From: Alopecurus myosuroides
Taxonomy: Eukaryota; Streptophyta; Magnoliopsida; Poales; Poaceae
Length of the DNA stretch: 64,000 nt
NCBI GenBank assembly: GCA_028641055.1
Contig: CM054057.1
Coordinates: forward strand, 581,764,922 to 581,828,921
Direction of reading: 5' to 3'
Shown: piece after piece, positions 46,049-59,220 of the stretch
Layout: every line of letters starts with the position of its first letter
Position numbering within the stretch: position 1 is the first letter of the stretch
Program-made: the position numbers and the translations under genes
The notes under the pieces: generated by a model
What the model was told of the DNA's origin: nothing
The model's database searches: none
Seen by the model: the letters and a program-made list of their open reading frames with translations, nothing else

Positions 46049-48254
46049 CCAGACGGGTAGCGCAATGATGCTGCAGCGTAGCACCGGGCACCACCCGCGG
46101 GTACTCGGTTTGGAGACCGTGCGCAAGTGGTAGCGGGGCTTCCTGTGCGTGAAGAATGTCCCTCCCGCAGAAGGACAAGTTGCTGAGGACCGAATAGGAC
46201 TCCCCAAGTTCGAGAATGCGCTACCCACCGGACAGAACTGGGGGTATAATCCCAAGAATACGGTGCCTGACATCGTCCAGGTAGAGAAGCGCCTGGCGCA
46301 GCTGGGTGACCAAGGACTTCTGCAGGATGACCCGATTGCCTGCTGGATATCACGCCGAGTGCTCCCGCTCCAGGACCGAGCACACAAGATGTGCTACATG
46401 GGAGGCCCTCGGGATTGCACCCGGACCACGACCTTTGAGCTTAGCAAGGCAGAGGTGGCCATTTGGGCAAAGTCCATCATGCGGACTACCCTCACCGAGA
46501 ACTGGGCTTACGGCTTCGTGCCGTATAGCCGCACCAAGCCCATTCCCAAGGTTAGCTTTCTTCTCTGCATGCTCAGTACTTGTGTTTGATGCTGAATAGA
46601 TCTCTTAGATTCACATGTTTTATGTTTGCACGCTGTTCCGGATAGAGCTCCTCTGTTAATACTTAGCTTGATATGCTTTATATTTGCATGTTGTTCCGAG
46701 TAGCACTACTTAGCTTGATATGCTTTATGTTTGCATGCCGATCCGACTAGAAATCCTCTCTTAACACTTAGCTTGATATGCTTTACTTTTGCATGCTGAT
46801 CCGAGTAGAATTCTTATTTGTTTACCTCTTCCGGTACTTAGTGTTTAGTGCTTTTTGTTTGCACGCTAGACCGACTAAGATACCTACTCTGCTGAACTTC
46901 ACCTTATTGTGCTTTACGTTTGCATCAGCAATACATCCACCGCTAGAAGGCCGAGGACCAGTCCATCTTCGAGGCCAACTGGGAGGCAGATAGGACAGAG
47001 GATGACGCCACGATGTACGACATCCAGGACACCCTGTGCATCCCTCACGCTGTTCAGGACGGTAAGTCCCGAGTCGCGGGTTCTATCCGGGACTGGTCAG
47101 AGGATGAAGAAGGTGACCGGGTTCACCTCTCTGCTTGCCTGCACTGTTCTTGAATCCATCTCTTTTATTCTGAATTCTTCCTTCTTCCCACTGCAGAGGA
47201 ACCTGAACTGGAAGAGAACCATGGATGCGATCCCGGTGTCAGTGGCTGCTCCCACCACCAGGAAGAGGACGGGTAGCGGGGCACTAGACCCCCTACCAAG
47301 AAGCTCAAGAAGAAGCCGGGAATCAAGACCGGAAACAAGCCCAACCTGCATAGGAAGCGCCCCACTATTGACGGGTAAGCCCTTCCGAGTTGCTTCTCAG
47401 GCCTTTGCCGTCTACTCTGCTTTCTTGCTGGCTCTCTTCCTTGCACATTTTCTGATTCTTTCCCTATTCTGTTTATTTCTATTCAGTGAGGCCCTTGATG
47501 CCGATGCCACCGCCGCACCAGCTACCCGGAGGAAGAGAGATCCATCGAAAGAACTCGTGGAGATCTCCGACGATGAAGGGGATCGCGTACCAGAGGACCG
47601 GACGCCGGCGTCCTCTCCTCTCCGAGAAGAGCCAGATCTTTTCACCCAGAACACAGGCACCGAGATGGATACTGGCGCCCAGGACACAGGTGCCGAACTG
47701 GATTCAGAGCGCTCCTCCGAGAAGCTGCAGCCCACTGCACAGCCAGATGCCAAGGACGCCACCACCACCGAGAAGCCACCGACTCCTCCAGCTGCATCAG
47801 TTGAGGAGACCACTGATCATGCTGCCGGGCAGAAACAAGGAGACACCACCGCGGAGCAGCCGGATCCTACTGCCGAGCGGCAACCTAAAGATAACGCTGC
47901 AAAGAAGCCGGACCCTGCTGCCGAGCAGCGGGTAGAAGATCCTGGTGCCGTGCAGCGTGTAGAGGATCCTGCTGCCGCGCAGCGGGTAGAAGACTCCATG
48001 GAAGAGCCCTCACGCCAATACGTAGTGCAGCCGGATGTTGCACCAACCAGCCAGCCGAAAGCGCCGCCAACCCGTCAAGTGCCTCCGCCAACTTCCAAGA
48101 AGCAAACAGCTCCCTCTACTGCCAAGGTGATCCCGCAGGCGACCAGGAAGCAACCTCCACGCGGTGCTTCGCAGGCTGGCGCGCAGCCAACCGGACAACG
48201 GCAAGCTGTGCAACATCAGCTGTCCTTTCAGCCATCAGGGCAACAGAAACCAGG

Positions 48255-48259
48255 CGGCC
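48255..48259. repeat. Left target-site duplication of element E (CGGCC)
   Basis: CGGCC, repeated at 60309-60313. Confidence 0.92.
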
Positions 48260-48812
48260 TGTCGGATATATACCAAATAGGGGTATAGAAGATGGTGGGC
48301 CAAGTGCCGGATTACCAGGGTGGCCTAAGTGGTAGTGGGCTTAGGTCCATTAGGCGGCCCAGTAATCCGACGCGCAGAAGCCGGATTCTAGAAGAACCCG
48401 GATCACAGCCCATGTGATCCGGCTTGGAGGAGAAGACGGATTCCTTGCTTTCCAAGTTACAAGTTACCGTAGTTTTCTAGGTTTTCTATTCTGTAAGCCC
48501 TAATCCGGCTATTATATAAAGCCGGACGGGAGATAAACAAAAAAACGAGAGAACAGAGAAGCTCTACACCAACTCGCCGAGAAGCTCATCCTCGCCGAGT
48601 GGTTTAGATCTAAAACCCTCACATTGTAACCCTGTTTACGGGCTTTAGTCCCAATTAGTGAGAAGTGCAGGAGTAGGCACGTCGTACTGTCGCGACGTAC
48701 CGAACCTGGGTAAAATCCTGTGTTCTGTGTTACTACGCTATCCCGTTACCCCACGTCTCTACCGTAGTCTCATGGCACCCCCGTCTATGAAAACTACTAC
48801 GATGTCTCGACA
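48260..48812 (+). repeat. Element E 5' LTR
   Basis: Starts TGTCGGATAT and ends TGTCTCGACA. TATA box at 48513-48520. An ATG at 48772 is in frame with sequence across the primer site. Confidence 0.93.
48513..48520 (+). promoter_or_regulatory. TATA box of element E 5' LTR
   Basis: TATATAAA. Confidence 0.7.
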
Positions 48813-51521
48813 GTTGGCGCCCACCGTGGGGCAAACGACGTCAGGCGTAAGATTCCGATCTGGGATACTTGGCGGAATCGGAAGATCGATCACTGTCGGA
48901 AGCTTGGAATTCGACAACGACGTCGGGCGCTTCCTCGACAACGGATCCTACATACCGGCGCAAAACCACCTGGTAAGTGCCTGCGTGTTACCGATAGGAT
49001 CTGCTAACATCTTTATCGGACTAACTGCATAAGCAATGGGGTTTTGCGGTGGAAGCAAGTTTATCCCACCCGCCCTATACCCAGTCAAAAATGACTATGA
49101 TGCCGGATTCTGCTCAGATCGCTGACACAAAAGTGATACACACTTTATCGGCATGGTGCAATCCGAAATCGCCGAAAACACGGATGATGGAAATCCCGTG
49201 CAAGAGGCAGACAACAACGCACCCGTCATGGAGACGGGAGATCAAACACCCGTCACAGCGGCGGAAGATCCGACATCCGTTAACAAGACGACGAACTCGG
49301 AAGCAGAATCCGTGCTTGCCGCCATCGAGGCGAGATTGGAGTCGGAAACCGGATCGGATAACTTCGACTCTGAAGACGAAGATGAGGACGCCTTCGTAAG
49401 AAAGGTTAAATCCTTTCAAGAGGGATTCCATGAAGTCTTAATGGCAAAACCGGCTGATACCACGGACGCCGGCAGCCAGGAAAGCCCTAAAACCCCTCCG
49501 CCAGTGGAAGAGAGAGAAGACGGAGAAACTTCTCCGATATTCCCCAATGTCAAGGAGATGACAGAAGATGAGCCTGTCAAAAAACCTCCCTCTTCCAAGA
49601 AAAAGCACCGTGCTTCTAAAAAACTCCAATACAAAATCCGGAAGAAAAAATCAGCCGATCTCGCTGATGAAAACCTGGAAGTTGGAGATGTTAGCGGCAC
49701 AAAGCCTGCGGAGAAGAAATCTAAGGAAATCACTGCTCCGCCAATGACGGAACAGGAAGAGCAAGAGCTATTGCAAACACCAGTGGGACCAGATGAACCC
49801 CCTGAGATGCTGGAAGCCAGGAGACAAGCTTTCCAACGGCAACAGCAACATCTACTCAGATCTCGGCAACATCTCCAACAAACCCATAATGACATCAAAG
49901 TCATGAAGGAAGAAATAGAGGAGTACGAGAGAAAGCATAGATCCGCGTTAAAACCTACTAGGTTACCCGGAATCGCAAGACCGGAAGAACTGCCGCCCAA
50001 AGAAAGGTTCCGTAACCCATCTTGGCAAAAGCAGGTAAACGGCAAAGATGCCAAGGGCGAACCAATATACAAGACCGCAGCAGAAAACGCGGAAGCAGCG
50101 TTCGCGATTCTTAACAACGATCTGTATTCCAACGGGGAAAAACTCCAAGGGGTGTATGCTTTCCTAGGAAAAGCATTGCAACAACAACAGCGCGCTCAAG
50201 AGCGATCAGGGAGGCTGCATGACAACTCCGCCCTATGCAAGACAGCTACTTGCGCTGCTGGAGCACCTGGACCGGAAGAACCCGGGATTCAGACAACTCA
50301 AAAGATAAAAAAGAGGATCCGAGAAAAGACAAGAAAAACCCCGACAACCGGGATGCAGCGTCTAAAACCGGATCCCATCTCCCGAAAGATGGGTATAAAC
50401 CCCATGATCGGGAAGACAAACACCGGAAAGACGGCAAAATAATGCCACCTCCGAGAAACCCAGCTGAGAAAGCTGGAAGATACGATATACCTCACAGGCG
50501 TGAGAGATCCCGGACACCGCCTAAGGACAAAGAAAGGCACAGGAGTAGAACTCCGCCTAATCCAAAGGGCGTGAACACGGAAGAGATAGAAACAATCCCG
50601 GAAGAGCGCGTTCGCGCAACAATGGTAGAGAGAGGAGCAGATCCCCTTCCGTCCATTCAGCCGGAAGATATCTGCACACATTGACAGAGCAGAAAAGATG
50701 ATCTATACTTTGGTCCTAAATGTTTTACCGACAGGATCCGAAGAATAACGCTGCATTCTGGCTTTGCCAAGGTCGGTCCAACGTACCAGAAATACACTGG
50801 CAGCACAAACCCGGATACCTGGCTCTCGGATTACTATACAGCCGTCCAGATCAACAATGGGACAGACCTGGAAGCTGTCAAGTTTCTTCCCCTAATGCTG
50901 CTGGATGGAGCCAGAGATTGGATCAATGGATTACCGTCACGAACAGTCGATAGCTGGGACGATATGGCTAGAGTATTTACTCAGCATTTCCGGGGAACAT
51001 ACAAACGCCCGAATAGCATCAACCAGCTAAACCGTTGCACGCAATTTGAAGATGAACCATACGTGGATTTCATCTCCAGATGGACAGCAATGAAGAATAG
51101 TTGCTCTGGAGTAACTGACGTACAAGCAATGCATGCTTTCGTCAATGGCCTAAAACCCGGGCTTGTACCGTTCATGGTTGGTTCCAAGAAGCACAAGGAT
51201 CTCGGATCCATGCTTACAACCGCCAATGAGCATGCCGCAGCCGAGGATGACATCAGAGCAAGAGGAGGCAATATTGAATCGTTGATACTTGCCAAGAAAC
51301 CCTCGTTCTGACAAAAAAGCCACTCCAGAAACAACGACAAAACCCAAAGAGGTGAACATAGCCTTTGGAGGAGAAAAGGAAATAAGTGGAAAGGACGCAA
51401 CCCAGATCCAATCAATTACACTCCAGAGGAGTGGGAAAGGATTAAGTCGGAACCTTGCGTTCACCACTCGCAATTTGGGAAACTCACCCATACAAACGCG
51501 CAATGCCGGCTGAATAAGCAC
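48772..51521 (+). pseudogene. gag: Element E gag, broken
   Basis: ATG 48772 lies in the LTR. The frame crosses the primer site (QLAPTVG) and ends at TAA 49030-49032, after a strong donor-like CTG|GTAAGT at 48973. The main gag frame opens at ATG 49153 (429 codons, lysine/glutamate-rich, with a glutamine-rich coiled coil at about 49800-49950). It is shifted near 50270-50440 into the frame of 50235-50684 (arginine/proline-rich). The capsid core is at about 50800-51311 (MLLDGARDWINGLPS, FTQHFRGTYK), and a CX2H-X7-HX4C motif (CVHH...HTNAQC) is at about 51455-51500. At least three frame breaks are present. Confidence 0.82.
48815..48832 (+). other. Primer binding site of element E (tRNA-Lys)
   Basis: TGGCGCCCACCGTGGGGC, two bases after the LTR end. 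Confidence 0.85.
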
Positions 51522-54395
51522 ATGAAGGGCACTGCAGGGTCCGGAAATAAAGGGAAGGGTTCCAAAAGGAAACCCGCCAAACAAAAGCCAGAAGCTGACA
51601 AAGAAGACAGTGAATCGGACACTGACGAAAAAATCCAGGAACAACAGCGCAAAGGCGAACCCAAGTTTCCAAGAGTTGATGGAGAAGCAATGCTAACTTT
51701 CTTAGCAACCCCATCAGCAAAGGTGGCAAAAAGAACACTTCGAGAAATAAACGCGGTTGTTCCGGCAACCCCAAAATTCTTGAAGTACTCCAATACACCG
51801 ATAATCTGGGATCAGTCTGATCATCCCGGAAATATCCCTGAACCCGGCACACAAGCTCTGGTTGTAAGCCCTATTGTTCAAAATACCAGGCTAAGAAGAG
51901 TGCTGATGGATGGAGGATCCAGCATTAACATAATGTACCTGGATACACTGAAGCATCTGAAGATTTCCGAGTCTCAGCTCAACTACAGCAACATATGCTT
52001 CCATGGTATCGTCCCTGGCAGGCAAGCACGATCCCTAGGAGAAATTTCCCTAGACGTCACCTTCGGAGATAAAGATCACTTCCGGCAGGAAAAAGTATCC
52101 TTCGAAGTAGTGCCGTTCGAAAGCGTGTATCACGCAATACTTGGACGTCCAGCTTTCGCCAAATTCATGGCAAGATCTTGTTATATTTATAACAAGCTGA
52201 AGATGCCAGGACCCAAGGGAGGAGTAATCACTATAGCTGGTGATTTTAAGCTGGCAAATGAGTTGGAAAAAGAAAACGCCCTTTGCGCTCAGAGAGTTAT
52301 AGCAAAGGAAGAACTGAAGGAATTAGCCAAGGAGGTATCGCCGTCAGAAATGCCGGCAGGAAAAGAAACTCGGAAGCCAACAGACAGCTTCAAGGCATCC
52401 GAGAATACAAGACAAGTAATCCTAGATCCCAAAGATCCGACAAAATTTGTCGTCGTAGGGACTGGGATGACTGACAAATAGGAAGGCGAGCTCATCAAGT
52501 TCCTCCGTGAGAACTGGGATATTTTTGCCTGGTGTCTAGCGGACATGCCAGGTGTACCCAGGGAACTTGCTGAGCACCAACTTAAGGTTATTCCTGGATC
52601 AAAACCCGTCAAACAAGGTCTCCGTCGATTTGAACGAAGAAGACGGAAGGCTATTGGCAAGGAAATTATCCGGCTTTTAGCAGCGGATTTCATCAAGGAA
52701 GTGATCCATACTGACTGGTCCGCAAATCCGGTATTAGTACCGAAGAAAGACACTACTGCTCTTAGAATGTGTATAGATTACACAGGCTTGAACAAATTGT
52801 GTCCGAAAGATAGGTTCGCATTACCGCGAATCGATCAATAATAGATGCCACAGCAGCTCTGAGCTTTTGTGCTTTTTGGATGCATACTCCGGGTACCACC
52901 AAATACGCATGAAAAAGGAAGATCAAATTAAGACTTCTTCCATAACCCCATACGGGACGTTATTACGTACCATGCCGTTTGGCCTGAAGAACGCAGGTGC
53001 AACCTACCAGCGTTGCATGCAACGTTGTTTGCATAGTCAGATTGGAAAAATGTCCATGTTTTATGTAGACGATATTGCTGTCGTAACCAAGGAAAAGATA
53101 CACTCCTTGAGGATTTGCGAGAAACTTTCGAAAACTTACGCACCTACAAGATGAAGTTGAATCCATCTAAGTGCGTATTCGGGGTTCCCTCAGGAAAACT
53201 TCTGGGTTTCATCGTTTCTCACAGAGGAATAGAAGTTAACCCGGAAAAGATCAAGGCAATCTTGAACATCACAAAACCTACCTGTGTCAAAGATGTCCAA
53301 AGATTGACGGGTTCCGCTGCCGTTAGCAGATTTATTAGTCGGCTGGGGGATAAAGCATTACCACTATACAAGCTGCTGAAAAAATCCGACAAGTTCGAAT
53401 GGACAGAAGAGGCCGATGCGGCGCTGACTCAGTTAAAGGAAACCTTGATGAAAGCTCCGATTTTGGCATCCCCAAAAGACGAAGAGCCCATGTTATTGTA
53501 CCTTACGGCTACAAATCGGTTATTAGTGCGGTAATCGTTGTGGAACGGTTAAAGGAAGAACAAAGCATACCAGACCAACATCCGGTATATTACATAAGCG
53601 AAGTTTTTTCCGAGTCAAAACAAAGGTACCCACACTACCAGAAACTGGCGTATGGTGTATTTTTCGCATCTAGAAAACTACGCCATTACTTCAAGGGCAT
53701 TCCATAACAGTGGTTAGTAAAGCACCACTAGGAGACATCATAAACAATGCAGAGGCAACCGGCCGAGTAGCCAAATGGGGCATTGAGCTGCAGCCTTCGA
53801 CATTAAGTACCAGCCAAGGACGGCCATAAATCCCAGGTTTGGCAGATTTGTTGCCGACTGGACAGAAGCAATGGAAAACACCAATGCCGGAGTCCGAGTA
53901 CTGGATCATGCACTTTGACGGATCCAAGATGAAGGAAGGAGCTGGGGCTGGCGTAGTTTTAAAATCTCCTAAGGGAGACACAATGGAGTACGTGTTGCAA
54001 ATACACTTCAACGCCAGTAATAACGTGGCAGAATATGAAGCTTTGCGTCACGGCTTGCATATCGCAAAAGAAAATAGGAGTGAAGCGCATACTATGCTAT
54101 GGCGACTCGGATTTGGTGCAGCATCAGCTCAACCAAACCTGGGACGCAAAAAGCCCTATAATGGCCGAATATCGGAGAACGGTAGATGAATTCGCCATCT
54201 GTTTTTGGATTCGAGGTCCTTCACATCAAAAGGGAGGAAAACTGGAACGCGGATGCGCTAGCCCGCATGGGATCAGAAAGGGTAAAAACCTTACCGCCAG
54301 GAGTATTCGTTCAGCACTTACATGAACCATCCATAAAAGGTGGAGACGTTGACTACCCTCTGGCGTCTGAATCGATTGAAGTCATGATCGTTTAA
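51522..54395 (+). pseudogene. pol: Element E pol: protease, RT, two RNase H domains
   Basis: The protease DGGSS (about 51908) lies in a 320-codon frame ending at TAG 52479-52481. RT follows: CIDYTGLNKLCPKD at about 52770, a one-base loss near 52838, FLDAYSGYHQ at about 52875 and intact YVDD at 53062-53073. A frameshift near 53100 leads into 53115-53534. The Ty3-type RNase H is split near 53520. The second RNase H begins at about 53900 (MHFDGSK, AEYEALRHG), is shifted near 54070, and ends near 54270 (NADALARMG). Domain order equals that of A-C, but sequence identity is clearly lower. Confidence 0.87.
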
Positions 54396-55690
54396 ACCGG
54401 ACTGGACAATTCCGTACTTAAACTTCTTAGTCAATCAGAAGTACCCGGAAGGAGCAGACAAAGTCTTGCAAAGACAAATACAGCGTCGATGCAAAGGATA
54501 CACAGTAATTGACGGTTGCCTATATAAACGCAGTATTTCTGGAATTTTTCAGCGGTGCATTTCACCAGAAGAAGGAAGAGAAATACTGGAGGAAATCCAC
54601 GCCGGCGATTGCGGACATCATGCTCAATCAAAAAGCATAGTCAAAAAAGCATTCCGCGCGGGTTTTTCGGCTAACAGCCAAGACAGATGCCGAGCATATA
54701 GTAAATACATGTGCAGGTTGTCAATATTACGCTAAGCAGACCAATTTGCCGGCCCAAGCACTTAAAACTAATCCCCATTACGTGGCCGTTTGCGGTCTGG
54801 GGGTAGATATGATGGGACCGTTCAAAACCGCAAGAGGCGGACTTACTCATTTGCTAGTAGCAGTGGATAAGTACACCAAATGGGTGGAGGCTAAGCCCAT
54901 CAAAAAATTGGATGGTGCAACTGCTAGAAATTTCATCATCGACTTGGTGATGAGATACGGTGTGCCACACAGCATAATAACCGACAACGGACAAATTTCT
55001 CCATCGGAGAGTTGGCAAGATATTGCCGACAAACAGGAATTCGCCTAGATCTAGCATCTGTGGCACACCGCAATCCAATGGACAGGTTGAGCGAATGAAT
55101 AGCTCAATCCTGCAAGGAATACGCCCAAGACTCGAAACTCCTCTTCATAGAGCGGCCGGAGCATGGGTAGAAGAGTTGCCTTCCGTGATTTGGAGTATAA
55201 GAACGACGCCAAATAGGTCAACTGGGCAAACCCCGTTTTCCTAGTTTACGGCGCGGAAGCTATTCTCCCAACAGATATGATCCATGATAGCCCAAGAGTG
55301 CAAGATTTTGACGAATCGGACGCCGAAGAAGCACGACAGAATGCCGTTGATCTCCTAGAAGAGGAACGAGAGCTTGTGCTTCAAAGGTCCGCCATTTACC
55401 AGTAGGGTTTAAGACGTTACATAGTCGGAAAATCAGGCATCGTTCTTTTAAAGAAGGTGACCTAGTGCTGAGGTTGGTGCAGCAAAGGAAGCACAAATTA
55501 GCCCCAGTATGGGAAGGGCCATTTGTCATAAGTAAAGCCATGAAAAATGGATCATATTATCTTGTTGACATTCGAGATACGGAAGACGATCCCGAGAAAC
55601 CGAATCGCAAAAGAAAGAGAAAGATAGAGATGAGCTAGGAGAGACAAAGAGACCTTGGAGCATCCAGCAGTTACGTCCCTTCTATACTTA
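54396..55690 (+). pseudogene. pol: Element E integrase, broken
   Basis: The HHCC finger (IHAGDCGHHAQSK at about 54600; CRLS-type second half near 54710) is shifted near 54665. The catalytic core has VDMMGPF at about 54806 and ITDNG at about 54977, followed by a frame shift, then NGQVERMNSS at about 55075. The C-terminal part to about 55690 (AVWEGPFVISK-like, then LRPFYT) has further breaks, including TAG 55404. The catalytic residues themselves are present. Confidence 0.83.
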
Positions 55691-56313
55691 GTTCAATATC
55701 TATGTAAACATCTTTTGAGATCATGAAATAAAGTCATTGGAATTCTGATATCCATGTTTTTTACAAGTTCATTATAGTAAAAGCATGTTTCCACCTTTTC
55801 TATTTCCCAATGATCTTACAAAATACTCAATGTTAACCCGAATTGTGCCTGCGTGCTCGGCGTTAAAAAACTGAACGATTTCAGCCTGTTAATGGCTAAA
55901 GGAAACTCGGATTGTGCCTGCGTGCCTAAGTTTCAAGAACGTTCCTTACAAATCTTTAAGCATTACCTGATCGAATATATGTTGGGTCACTGGATCTGGT
56001 TAGTAAAAGTGCCTTTAGTATGGTCCATGTTTTCGAGTTCTAACTGATTGGTTATACCCAGTTACTCGTTATGACGATCATAATGCTATCGAGTCATTTA
56101 AAACACTAAAGACAGTCAAAACACATATGCCAGAGAACTTAGTAGATAAGGGAGCAATTCAACCCGACAAACTTGCAAGGAATTTCATAATTCAAAGCTG
56201 CAAAAGGCGGAGTTCTTGTTTCGACAAATGAAAATAGAAGCATTACAGTATGAATTACAGTGTAAATAGTGCTCCTATTATACAAATCCATCATCCAGGT
56301 TAAAGGCAGTCCT
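55691..56313 (+). other. Element E spacer between pol and the antisense gene
   Basis: Non-coding, AT-rich. AATAAA at 55727-55732 follows pol by about 40 nt. A GTGCCTGCGTGC segment recurs at about 55843 and 55914. Confidence 0.7.
55727..55732 (+). terminator. AATAAA after element E pol
   Basis: AATAAA between the pol end and the antisense gene, as in A-C. Confidence 0.5.
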
Positions 56314-59220
56314 TCAAGCATCCGAGTCTTCCTCGCTGCTTTCATCTTCTGGATAAGTGATAGAAATGTTAACCATGGAAGCAATCTTGGTGGCGTGGCC
56401 TTTGACTTCATCAAAGATGGCGGTTCGCTGATCCTCTGTATACCCTTGAGGGACACCAGAGGCCACGCGCCAAGATTTCGCGTCAGGATAATGCAGGCGC
56501 ATAAGGCCTAGTGCCATGCGCGCACCACCTCGTGCAGCGGAGCGTAGGATGAATTCCTTTGATCCCGCAACTTCCATGATGGCACCCGGAAGTTTGTAAA
56601 CTTCCGAGAAATCTATAGTACTTGCGGGAAGGAACTTATTAATCAATTGCATTCCTGCATTTCTGATCGCGTTCCATACTTCTCCAAAAGCTCGGATTTT
56701 CTCAATCCGAGAAATGCCTGGAATATTCCCTGTTTTGATGGCAGAAACAAGTTTAGGCCACAAAAGAAGAGGAAGTAAGACATGGAGAAATTGGTAAAAT
56801 AAACTAACTTACCAAGAACCATGTCAATTTCGGTGCCTTCTTTCATGCGCGGGAATAGCATACTTTCAAAATCATGGATAATAGATTTATTTTCCGCCGC
56901 TTGCAAAGAAGCTTGGGATTGAGCAATCCCAAGGGCCAGATTACTGGCCTCCAGGTCTTTTTCAACTTTCGTAAGTTCCTTGCGAAGGCTCGAGTTTTCT
57001 GCGCGGAGACGAGATACATTGCTAGCGTCCTTGGCTATTTTGTTGGCTTTTGCTAAAGCAGCTAGGGGACACAAAAACATTTCGAGCTTATGAAAATTCG
57101 GGACAAATGTTATCCGGATAAAAACTGCAGAGAATACATACCTGTTGTTTTAGACAATTGTAGCTGAGATGACGCCAGCTCGTTGCTTCTCAACTCAATC
57201 ATGGATTGAAGGGTTTTTACTTCTCTACTTTTGAGATTAAGCTTCTTAAAAACTTCCAAGTTTATGGCATCTGCGGAATGCTGAATACGGAAATGAAAGC
57301 CAAAATGCTTAAGTATGAACAAGCATATGATAAAACATTAAGAAGAATTCAGATTTTCAACTTAATGCTTGGGGGCTAGAGGTATCACCTGGCTCATTTC
57401 TCGCAAGTCGGCCAAGTTCTCGTTGAATTCTTTGGCATATTCAGTAAAAAGAATCCAAACGTGATGAAGGCCATCTTGTAAGACCTGGCGAGGGTTAAAT
57501 ACAATATCATTGCGAACCACTAATCCACCTTGTGGCCAAGGACGAATTAGAGGGGCAGGAGCGAAGAACTTTTTAGCCTCCGAATATATCCGAGATCGTC
57601 GAATGGTTCTTCTTTTATCCGGATGTTACTGTCCAAATTGGAGACGGGTTCGTTTCCAGTAGAGGTCCGGAGATTTTCGCCTGTCTGAGCTTCCGTTCTA
57701 TTCCTTGGGCCCATGGCTGCAGAAGAAGATTCTTCTTTAATAGCAGCCTTATGTTTCTTCAGCTTCTTTGTTTTCAAAGGAGTTGGGGCAAGACTGCAAA
57801 AAGAATATCCGAGAGTTAAAAATCTCGAAGAACTGAAGGAGGATGATAACTAGGAAAACCCCGGTAAAATACCTGGAGGTGGCGACAGGAATTCCGTCAA
57901 CAGTTACCTTTTCTCGAAAGTCACCTGCCTTTTGCGCTTCCGGTTGTTGTAAAACCTAGCATGTATTTCGCTGAGTTCGGCATCGGAAGCAAGATCATTC
58001 CCTCCGAGTTCGTCGAACTAGGAAAGAATTCACAACATGATCAAAAGGTGGAGATACAAGTTAATCTGAGGAAAACTCGGAAACAAGGAAAGTACAAATA
58101 CCTTAGGAACTCGATTTTCCACGTGATAAATGGCTAGGTTTTCTTCGATTTGGGCTGGAGGCAACTAGCTGATGAAGTCGCTTTATAAAATCTTTCTTGG
58201 TATAGGCTTTATCTGTTTCCCTCATGCTATCTTCTGGCCCTTGGTATTCGCAAAGAAGCGGGAACGAAATGAAAGGGGTTGAATGCGACGTCCGAACCAG
58301 CATAAAAACAGTGTCTTTCCCAGTTAAGGAAGGTTTGGAAGAAGTAAGCTTGGCATACGGCGCTTATTTCATTAAATTTTCGGCAATGTCTTAACTGCTT
58401 CAGCTGTCCAACTCTCTCGAGGAATGGCGGCGGAATTAACGAATGAAGGAACCCCGATTTCCTTTCCCGGGAATGGGATGTCCTGATGATAAAAGAAGGA
58501 ACCCAGCCAGGATTTGGTGGGTTCTAGCATTTGTATCCTCGGGTACCAATCCTCTCTATTTTCCCGAAGAATAAAAGATATGGTTCCACAGATAGGGGAA
58601 ATACCTTCTGTGATGTTTTGTTTTACTTCAAAACAGTATTGCCAAAAATCTAGACTAGGGTTTGTTCCGAGATATCCCTCAAAAAGGGCTTGGAAGCTAG
58701 CTAGATAGAGGATGGAATTCGGAGAGAGGTTATGTGGTTGGACGCCGTAATAGTTAAGGATGTCTATGAAGAAGGCGGAAGGTGGTAAACCCATACCTCG
58801 CGTAACGTGAGATGTAAGGAGGACACACTCTCCGTTTTTTGGTCTGGGCTCGGGTTCACCATCTGACTTTCGCCATTTGCCCTTAACTATCAATCCCTCT
58901 TTTGACATTTGTCGAAGTAGGACGAGGGAAGAGTTACTCGGACTCCAGTTGCCGACAAATTCTGCTTCTCCAGCGGCGGCGAGCTCGTCGCCGAGGGGTT
59001 GGATCTTCTCCTCCGCCGTTTCTGGAGCAAACGGCGAGGAGGCTGCGGAGCTCGATCCCGCAGCGTCCGCGGCGGCGGAAGGATTTGCATCACCCGCCGC
59101 GGAGGCCGTGGTCTTCTCCGGCTCGTCGCCGGTGACCTTGGGCGATCCCAGTTGCGGATCCAGATCGCTGATAAGCTCGTTGATGGCGGCGCGGGTCGGT
59201 GATGACGGCGAGGAGGCCAT
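56314..59220 (-). pseudogene. Element E antisense gene, decayed
   Basis: On the minus strand the start is probably ATG 59220 (MASSPSSPTRA); an upstream in-frame ATG at 59313 would add 31 residues. The first exon encodes an alanine-rich leader and the N-terminal domain (IDILNYYGVQPHNLSPNS, FQALFEGYLGTNPSLDFW), which matches the 'putative gypsy type transposon' type well. The frame is lost near 58372-58400. Later segments: 57777-57547 (lysine/glutamate-rich), 57322-56820 (coiled coil, SLRKELTKVEKDLEASN) with a GTAAGT donor at about 56814, and 56763-56314 (WNAIRNAGMQLINKF, ARMALGLMRLHYPDA) with an acidic end. GT-AG introns separate them. The order N-domain, linker, coiled coil, C-domain equals that in A-D, although primary sequence is far diverged. 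Confidence 0.72.

Noticed and set aside
46900..48259. Proline/alanine-rich frames near 47-48 kb as a host gene
   Set aside because: They are in frame and spliced with the D antisense gene and continue after element E at 60314, so they belong to D.
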